DNA of 10,068 nt from Bacillota bacterium (lineage in GTDB: Bacteria; Bacillota; Clostridia; Saccharofermentanales; UBA5734). Both the position numbers and the translations under genes were made by a program. Position 1 is the first letter of the stretch. Each line of letters begins with the position of its first letter. A model generated the notes under the pieces. That model saw only the letters and a program-made list of their open reading frames with translations. It was not told the DNA's origin and searched no databases. The stretch covers positions 1 through 10,068 of the forward strand of contig JAEXPB010000342.1 of assembly GCA_023438965.1 (NCBI GenBank), in the 5' to 3' direction. Below are positions 6,863-10,068 of the stretch, one piece after another.

Positions 6863-8009
6863 AGTCAGCGACCGAGCCGTCCTCAAAGTAAAGCCGATGG
6901 GTATCCCAGTTGCCATCGTAAATCTTGTCCTGAAGGGCTTCCTCGTCCAGTTCGATGCCCAAGCCCGGGCCTTTCGGCACTTCGATATAGCCGTTGTCGA
7001 GCTTGAAAGGGGTTTTCAAATAGCCGACGCCCAGGTCCCATCCCTCATCCATGGCCGGATGCTCCTGTACCAGGAAATTCGGCGTACAGGCATCCAGCTG
7101 CAGGCAGGCAGCCAATGAAATCGGCCCGAGCGGATTATGCGGTGCCACCGATGCATAGTAAACCTCAGCCATCGCCGCGATCTTGCGGGCTTCAAAAATA
7201 CCGCCGGCATGGCACAGGTCAGGTTGCACAACCGCCACGGCCTGCTTTTCCAGCAATTCCCGGTAACCCCATTTGGTGAACAGGCGTTCGCCGGAGGCGA
7301 TCGGAATGCTGGTGGACTGGGCCACGCGCACCATGGTGTCGACATTCTCCGGCAGGCATGGCTCTTCAATGAAAAACGGATAATATGGCTCCAGGGCTTT
7401 GGCCAGGCGAATGGCCATCGCCGGGCTGACCCGGCCATGAAAGTCGATCGCGATATCCATCTTTTTCCCGACTGCCTCGCGGACAGCGGCGAATCGTTCA
7501 ACCGCCGCCTCCAGCGTCTCCAGGTTGTCGATGTTGCGGATCGGCGGGATGATCGAATATTTGACCGCCGTATAACCGTTGGCCTGCCGGTTCAGGGCCG
7601 ATTCGACCATCTGCCCGACTGTGTTGCCCCGTTCGATCGCGACCTTTTTGATGTGGCCGTACATACGGATCTTGTCCCGGCAGGCGCCGCCCAGCAGTTG
7701 GTGGACCGGCAGGCCGCAGGCTTTGCCTTTGATATCCCACATGGCCTGCTCCAGCCCGCTGATCGCGCTGACCAGGATCGGGCCGCCCCGATAAAATCCG
7801 CCGCGATACATGGCTTGCCAGTGATGCTCGATCTTTAGCGGATCCTGGCCGATCAGATAAGATTCCAGCTCCCGGATCGCCGTTTCCACGGTGCGGGCCC
7901 GTCCTTCCAGCACCGGTTCGCCCAGGCCGGTCAGGCCCTCATCGGTATGCATCTTCAGGAACATCCAGCGTGGCCGGACATGGATCAATTCCAGCTTCGT
8001 GATTTTCAT
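6858..8009 (-). CDS. Galactonate dehydratase-type enzyme (mandelate racemase / enolase superfamily)
   Basis: The 383-residue protein, close to the 382 of E. coli DgoD, starts at ATG 8009 with GGAGG at 8016-8020 six bases upstream; an in-frame ATG at 8072 is ignored for lack of such a site. The family removes water from D-galactonate (or a related sugar acid) to give the 2-keto-3-deoxy acid in the cytoplasm, using Mg2+. Expected active-site residues are all present at a constant offset of six from DgoD as I remember it: metal ligands Asp189, Glu215 and Glu241, acid His191 in DFHGRVS, the His291-Asp264 dyad in APHNPLGP and QPDLCHAGG, and Glu316. The N-terminal capping segment PRWMFLKMHTDEG is also DgoD-like. 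The stretch about 118-158 (GHIKKVAIERGN... KYSIIPPIRN) differs from DgoD, so another aldonate is possible. No KDGal kinase, aldolase or sugar transporter is adjacent. Confidence 0.88.
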   Translation of the reverse strand: MKITKLELIHVRPRWMFLKMHTDEGLTGLGEPVLEGRARTVETAIRELESYLIGQDPLKIEHHWQAMYRGGFYRGGPILVSAISGLEQAMWDIKGKACGLPVHQLLGGACRDKIRMYGHIKKVAIERGNTVGQMVESALNRQANGYTAVKYSIIPPIRNIDNLETLEAAVERFAAVREAVGKKMDIAIDFHGRVSPAMAIRLAKALEPYYPFFIEEPCLPENVDTMVRVAQSTSIPIASGERLFTKWGYRELLEKQAVAVVQPDLCHAGGIFEARKIAAMAEVYYASVAPHNPLGPISLAACLQLDACTPNFLVQEHPAMDEGWDLGVGYLKTPFKLDNGYIEVPKGPGLGIELDEEALQDKIYDGNWDTHRLYFEDGSVADW

Positions 8010-8015
8010 GGCCAA

Positions 8016-8020
8016 CCTCC
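8016..8020 (-). promoter_or_regulatory. Ribosome binding site of the dehydratase gene
   Basis: GGAGG on the minus strand, six bases before ATG 8009. It fixes the start at 8009 and places the family-typical MKITKLELI at the N-terminus. Confidence 0.8.
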
Positions 8021-8026
8021 GGACAA

Positions 8027-8044
8027 TATGCTGCTTCCAGCATA
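8027..8044. repeat. Perfect inverted repeat upstream of the dehydratase gene, probable operator or leader hairpin
   Basis: Arms TATGCTG and CAGCATA (7 bases each) surround a 4-base centre. It lies 18-35 bases before the dehydratase start and overlaps the candidate -10 box TATGCT. As DNA it resembles a repressor operator placed over a promoter; as RNA it would be a short hairpin just ahead of the GGAGG site. The regulator is not in the window. Confidence 0.5.
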
Positions 8045-8067
8045 AGCCCGAACGCATTGCTAAACAA
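8039..8067 (-). promoter_or_regulatory. Candidate promoter for the dehydratase gene
   Basis: On the minus strand TTGTTT (8062-8067) and TATGCT (8039-8044) are separated by exactly 17 bases. Matches to consensus are modest (3/6 and 4/6), as expected for a regulated or weak promoter. Start of transcription would be near 8032, inside the inverted repeat. Confidence 0.35.
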
Positions 8068-8104
8068 GACAAAAAGCGATAAATTCACACCGGCGGATTT
8101 GGGC

Positions 8105-8136
8105 TTGACTGAACGGTTCAGTCAACTGATGACTGA
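8105..8136. repeat. Three alternating TGACTGA/TCAGTCA half-sites at 12-base pitch, across the MATE stop codon
   Basis: TGACTGA at 8106-8112, TCAGTCA at 8118-8124 and TGACTGA at 8130-8136 are each separated by 5 bases. The first two belong to a perfect 10-base inverted repeat with a single central G (8105-8114 / 8116-8125). The MATE stop codon (8122-8124) lies in the middle half-site. The 21-base palindrome has the size and symmetry typical of TetR-type operators. In the transcript the middle element could pair with either neighbour, giving two mutually exclusive hairpins. No U-run follows, so a simple terminator is less likely. Confidence 0.55.
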
Positions 8137-9510
8137 TACCGGCCGGTTGATCAGCAACTGGATCTCTTTCAGCATTTTGACACACAACGGCAAAGCGATC
8201 AGCAGCGAGAGCGCGTCGGAAGCCGCCTGGGCGCCGGCCAGGCCATTGACGCCAAAGAGCCGCGGCAGCAGCAGGATCATCGGTATGAAGCACAGCCCCT
8301 GCCGGGCGATGCTCAGAATGGCCGCGCCGCGGGCTTTGCCGAGGCCGGCATAACTCATGTTGACGACGATGACCCAGGCGTGGATCGGCATCGCCAGGCA
8401 CTGCAGGCGAATGCAAAGGTTGCCGATTGTCAGCATTTCCTCGTCGACGGTCGTGAAAAGCAACATAATATGCTGCGAAAACAAGCCCATGACCAGACTC
8501 AGCACGGAAACGCCGATCACCCCGGCGACTGATGAGAACCAGAAGGCTTTATAAACGCGGTCATAACGTTTGGCACCCCAATTGAAGCCGGCGACCGGCT
8601 GGTAGCCCTGGCCAAAGCCCAGAACCGAGGCAGTCAGGAACATCATGATCCGGTTGGAGACCGAAATTGCTGCCAGAGCCGAATCAGAAAAGAGGCTGGC
8701 CATGTTGTTCAGGACAATCGTCGAGACAGCAGTCAATCCGGTACGCATGGCGGTAGGAAATCCCATCTTCACAATTTCGGATACAATATCCCGCGAGTAG
8801 CGGATGTTCCGGATGCTCAGGTGCAGCAGGCTGCTGCGCCGCAGATAGGGCCAGAGCAGAATGATGAAGCTGACCAGTTTGGATAGGGCGGTCGCCGCCG
8901 ATGCGCCCTTGACGCCCCAACCGAAAACGAAGATGAACAGCGGATCCAGGCCGATATTCAGAATTGCCCCCGAAACCATCCCGATCATCGAGAAGACCGC
9001 GCTGCCTTCCGACCGCAGGCATTGGTTCATCACGAAATTGGCAGCCATGAATGGCGCGGCCAGCAGGACATAACCGGCATAATCTTTCGCATACTGGACA
9101 ACATCGCCGGAAGCGCCCAAAGCGTGGACCAACGGATTCAGGAAGATCAGGCCAGCCAGCATGGCCAGGGAGCCGGTGATCAGCGCCGTGAAAAAGGCCG
9201 TCGACAGAACCTGCGAGGCCTTTTTCTCGTCTTTCGCACCGAGCAGCCTGGCGATATAGCTGTTGGCACCGACAGCCAGAAATGATCCGGCGGTCATGAT
9301 CAGGTTGTCCAGCGAGAAGTTGACGCCGACAGCCGCAGTGGCCGCCGTGCCCAGCGAACTGACGAAATAGGTATCCGCCAGGTTGTAGAACGTCGTGATC
9401 AGCATGCTGATGATCGTCGGGATCGCCATCCTGGGAATGACCTTGCAGATCGGGGCATTCAGAAGCAGGTCGCGCCGGCGTTCTTTGGCCGCTGCCCGGT
9501 CCGGTGTCAC
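8122..9510 (-). CDS. MATE-family multidrug/metabolite efflux transporter
   Basis: The 462-residue protein has about twelve hydrophobic segments in two related halves, the usual MATE length and layout. Recognisable family stretches are AIPTIISMLITTFYNLADTYFV (about 29-50), NIGLDPLFIFVFGWGVKGASAAT (about 185-207) and GQGYQPVAGFNWGAKRYDRV (300-319), resembling the MepA-type branch. MATE proteins export organic cations, drugs or metabolites across the cytoplasmic membrane in exchange for Na+ or H+; the substrate here is unknown. The start is GTG at 9510: GAGGG at 9519-9523 is 8 bases upstream, and the N-terminal RRRDLLLNAPICKVIPRMAIP fits the family, whereas the first internal ATG (residue 28) would cut into helix 1. 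The GTG overlaps the TGA stop of the Rieske oxygenase gene by four bases, indicating translational coupling. Confidence 0.93.
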   Translation of the reverse strand: MTPDRAAAKERRRDLLLNAPICKVIPRMAIPTIISMLITTFYNLADTYFVSSLGTAATAAVGVNFSLDNLIMTAGSFLAVGANSYIARLLGAKDEKKASQVLSTAFFTALITGSLAMLAGLIFLNPLVHALGASGDVVQYAKDYAGYVLLAAPFMAANFVMNQCLRSEGSAVFSMIGMVSGAILNIGLDPLFIFVFGWGVKGASAATALSKLVSFIILLWPYLRRSSLLHLSIRNIRYSRDIVSEIVKMGFPTAMRTGLTAVSTIVLNNMASLFSDSALAAISVSNRIMMFLTASVLGFGQGYQPVAGFNWGAKRYDRVYKAFWFSSVAGVIGVSVLSLVMGLFSQHIMLLFTTVDEEMLTIGNLCIRLQCLAMPIHAWVIVVNMSYAGLGKARGAAILSIARQGLCFIPMILLLPRLFGVNGLAGAQAASDALSLLIALPLCVKMLKEIQLLINRPVSVIS

Positions 9511-10068
9511 GCTTGCGTCCCTCGCTCTTGCAGCTGGGCTCTTCTTTTCCGGTATTCGATGATCGGCGCATCGCCCTGGATCAGGTTCTCGCCGATGTGC
9601 AAGCCGCTTTTGACCGGGCGCTGGGTGATCACAACCCGCCGGTCCTGATGCAGGATATAGCGATTGCCGATATTGCTCAGGCAGCCGATGATCCCCCTGA
9701 GGATCGGCAGCAGCATGAACGACTGGTAAAAGCGGAGATAGATGCGTGTATTGGATTCATCAATCGGTGCGAAGACGGCAACAATCCGCACCTTGTCGCT
9801 GATCCGGTTCTGCCAGAGGTTCGGCATCTGCAACTGCAGGCTGAACAAGTCCCGGTAATTCGGAATTTCCTGCGGCTTCAAGGGTTTTTTCCGGCCGTCA
9901 TCCACTTCGTTGTCGACGTAGAAGGTCATCAGGTTGTCTTCCCAGGTGACCACCGGTCCGTTGACCAGTGTTTTGCAGCCACGCCCGATCGAGTTGCCGT
10001 GCACGAAAGGCAGATGGACAACATCCAGCTGGTTCTCGATTGCCCGGGAGTAATGGACCGGCCAGGTT
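9507..10068 (-). CDS. Rieske non-haem iron oxygenase (ring-hydroxylating oxygenase alpha-subunit type), C-terminal 186 residues
   Basis: The gene runs in from the right edge; its frame is open to the first complete codon at 10067, so the true start and the N-terminal Rieske [2Fe-2S] domain are outside. The visible part begins TWPVHYSRAIENQLDVVHLPFVH, which contains the mononuclear iron motif N-x2-D-x2-H-x4-H (Asn12, Asp15, His18, His23 of the visible part); His18 and His23 are the predicted iron ligands. ILHQDRRVVITQ near residues 138-149 supplies the likely carboxylate ligand Asp142. It ends with GENLIQGDAPIIEYRKRR. These enzymes use O2 and electrons from a reductase for hydroxylation, demethylation or related oxidations. 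The sequence resembles a Rieske group I recall from anaerobic Clostridia whose substrate is unknown. No reductase or ferredoxin gene is visible. The stop codon overlaps the MATE start. GTG 10004 is an internal codon, not the start. Confidence 0.88.
   Translation of the reverse strand, partial: TWPVHYSRAIENQLDVVHLPFVHGNSIGRGCKTLVNGPVVTWEDNLMTFYVDNEVDDGRKKPLKPQEIPNYRDLFSLQLQMPNLWQNRISDKVRIVAVFAPIDESNTRIYLRFYQSFMLLPILRGIIGCLSNIGNRYILHQDRRVVITQRPVKSGLHIGENLIQGDAPIIEYRKRRAQLQERGTQA
9519..9523 (-). promoter_or_regulatory. Ribosome binding site for the GTG start of the MATE gene
   Basis: GAGGG on the minus strand, 8 bases before GTG 9510 and inside the end of the upstream oxygenase gene. It supports the non-ATG start. 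Confidence 0.65.

Noticed and set aside
7137..7838. 233-codon plus-strand frame
   Set aside because: Antisense to the dehydratase, whose active-site residues are all in place; no independent start signal or domain.
8684..9571. 295-codon minus-strand frame overlapping the MATE gene in another frame
   Set aside because: Very rich in Gly, Arg, His and Asp with no membrane or domain pattern; the overlapping MATE frame is clearly the real one.

Overview
The window looks like a chromosomal segment of an anaerobic Bacillota bacterium, most likely a moderately GC-rich member of the Clostridia. I infer this from protein family resemblance (a clostridial-type DUF4011 giant protein, a phosphodiester glycosidase, a GT2-GtrA fusion, and a Rieske oxygenase of the type I recall from anaerobic Clostridia), from strong GGAGG-type ribosome binding sites, and from TATAAT-type promoters. 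No 16S rRNA or other marker gene is present, so the assignment is not firm. Coding density is high. No tRNA, rRNA, insertion sequence, CRISPR array or prophage gene is visible.

Layout: (1) 1-4031, minus strand, is the first 1343 codons of one very large gene for a DUF4011-type superfamily 1 helicase-like protein. It has a transglutaminase-like N-terminal region and a clear Walker A motif, and the left window edge cuts it just before the expected Walker B motif. It has its own extended -10 promoter. (2) 4235-5266, minus strand, is a GT2 glycosyltransferase fused to a GtrA membrane domain. (3) Divergent from it, 5451-6596 plus strand, is a membrane-anchored phosphodiester glycosidase (NAGPA/DUF2233 family), followed at once by a 64-residue two-helix membrane protein (6614-6808). 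(4) Convergent to these is a minus-strand block of three genes: a Rieske non-haem iron oxygenase (C-terminal part only, running in from the right edge), a MATE-family exporter whose GTG start overlaps the oxygenase stop codon, and a galactonate-dehydratase-type enolase superfamily enzyme after a 112-base gap. That gap holds two striking inverted-repeat structures.

How the genes may work together: the GT2-GtrA protein, the phosphodiester glycosidase and the small membrane protein look like an envelope glycan module. The Rieske oxygenase and MATE exporter are translationally coupled and plausibly modify and export (or detoxify) one small molecule. The dehydratase could be co-transcribed with them or separately controlled from the operator-like palindromes upstream of it. 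The DUF4011 giant is probably an independent unit; relatives carrying helicase and nuclease domains have been linked to phage defence. The most interesting points are the oxygen-using type of enzyme in a probable anaerobe, the alternating 12-base-pitch half-site array at the exporter stop codon, and the uncharacterised giant helicase-like protein.
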